A stretch of DNA of 58,152 nt from Welwitschia mirabilis (taxonomy: Eukaryota > Gnetophyta > Gnetopsida > Welwitschiales), in assembly GCA_051453625.1 (NCBI GenBank), contig JBOZIK010000001.1, forward strand, positions 262,452,333 through 262,510,484, written 5' to 3'. The position numbers were made by a program, and so were the translations under genes. Position 1 is the first letter of the stretch; every line of letters begins with the position of its first letter. Positions 57,541 through 58,152 of the stretch are shown here, one piece after another. Below the pieces are notes generated by a model that had not been told where the DNA came from, did not search any database, and saw only the letters and a list, made by a program, of their open reading frames with translations.

Positions 57541-58152
57541 CAGAGCTTTACACAGAAACCAGAAAATCAGCTCTCCCATCCTAAGACCTTCTGAACGCCA
57601 TCGCAAAAACAGAAGTCTGTGGAAGCAGTCTCTAGGGGTAACACAGCACAGCAGCCATCTTCAACAGAAGGTTTTGTTTAAGGAATTACGTCAATTCTGA
57701 GATACTGTGCTGGAATTTTCACATCAAAATTGGATTTTCATATGTCAATAATACCCTCTTCCCTGATTGGGGAGTCCAGAACTAAGTGCGGCCGGCACTC
57801 TGAAAGGAATCCTTCCAATAGTATCGTGGCCGGAGAACGGTAGAACCTTAAATTGAGAATAGCAAAGCCCTAGTCGTAGAATATCAAGAGGAAACGTCCG
57901 TCGAATCTGGAGCATTGTCCGCAGTTTGTAGCTTCTTTCTCTTCCATTTTCAGCAAAAATTGTACAGACGTTGAGAGGGCTACCGCCGAGAACTTTTCCA
58001 CTCTTAATTGTTGGGAATCTATTGCAGTTCGGCGCCAAGCACCATGAATATCTTCAAAGTCTTTCTGCGAAATATGTGTTGACATGTAAAATATTCTGTA
58101 CAGTTATTGAATTAATAGAGTTAGTGGGTCGGTTATAAAAAAAAGGAAATGG
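57541..58152 (+). other. Gene-like GC-richer region at the right edge, product unknown
   Basis: Composition is close to that of the P450 exons. If transcribed on the plus strand from the candidate promoter, it would be a long 5' leader: the ATG at 57,738 opens only 34 codons (MSIIPSSLIG...) before a stop. On the minus strand there are two overlapping frames, 57,745-58,038 (97 codons) and 57,870-58,085 (71 codons, MSTHISQKDFEDIHGAWRRT...), the latter preceded by a possible acceptor 'tttcgcag'. Neither resembles a family I know. A 5' leader, a terminal exon or a pseudogene all remain possible. Confidence 0.35.

Noticed and set aside
1-58152. A new defence or metabolic gene cluster
   Set aside because: Only one intact gene is visible; the other coding traces belong to known retrotransposon families.

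Overview
The window is plant nuclear DNA, most likely from a gymnosperm (conifer-like) genome. The support is: very AT-rich sequence, long and heavily decayed LTR retrotransposons nested in one another, LINE relics, and one isolated intron-containing cytochrome P450 gene of CYP76-like type that stands out as a GC-richer island. The species cannot be fixed from the sequence. Eight N-gaps break the window; two have duplicated flanks and appear to be spurious.

Layout. 1-29 kb is a nest of at least three retrotransposon families. Family 2 (minus strand, Ty3/Gypsy of Athila/Tat type, LTRs about 3.4-3.5 kb) spans about 604-29,010 and keeps recognisable but broken gag, protease, RT, RNase H and integrase between 25.1 and 20.0 kb. 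Its 3' LTR was cut by a family-1 Gypsy composite (1,031-15,238, plus strand, LTRs about 1.08 kb), which left a perfect 5-bp target duplication ATAAT. Inside family 1 lie minus-strand Copia-type pieces (8.2-12.75 kb), including a 1.6-kb LTR with an array of GTCGAC-like motifs and an ORF resembling the plant 'putative transposon protein' type.

29.3-33.8 kb is a decayed plus-strand Copia element. 34.4-34.9 kb is an unexplained GC-richer island, followed by a tRNA-like SINE head. 39.1-46.4 kb is a minus-strand element with two 303-bp LTRs, PBS, PPT and near-perfect target duplication but no recognisable protein. A plus-strand Copia (40,916-44,966), itself lacking RT and RNase H, is nested in it. 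48.4-50.6 kb is a minus-strand LINE (endonuclease plus RT), and 54.1-55.6 kb is a plus-strand LINE 3' part.

The only clearly intact gene is the two-exon P450 at 51,344-52,949 (minus, 508 aa). The right edge (57.2-58.15 kb) has promoter-like elements and gene-like base composition, but its product is not recognised.

There is no operon-like cooperation here. The window is a record of successive insertions, with stop codons largely of C-to-T / G-to-A type, surrounding one probable specialised-metabolism gene. I found no convincing undescribed biological system. The most interesting items are the reconstructable nesting, the three-LTR composite, the recurrent hairpin motif in family 1, the GTCGAC motif array, and the two unexplained GC-richer islands.
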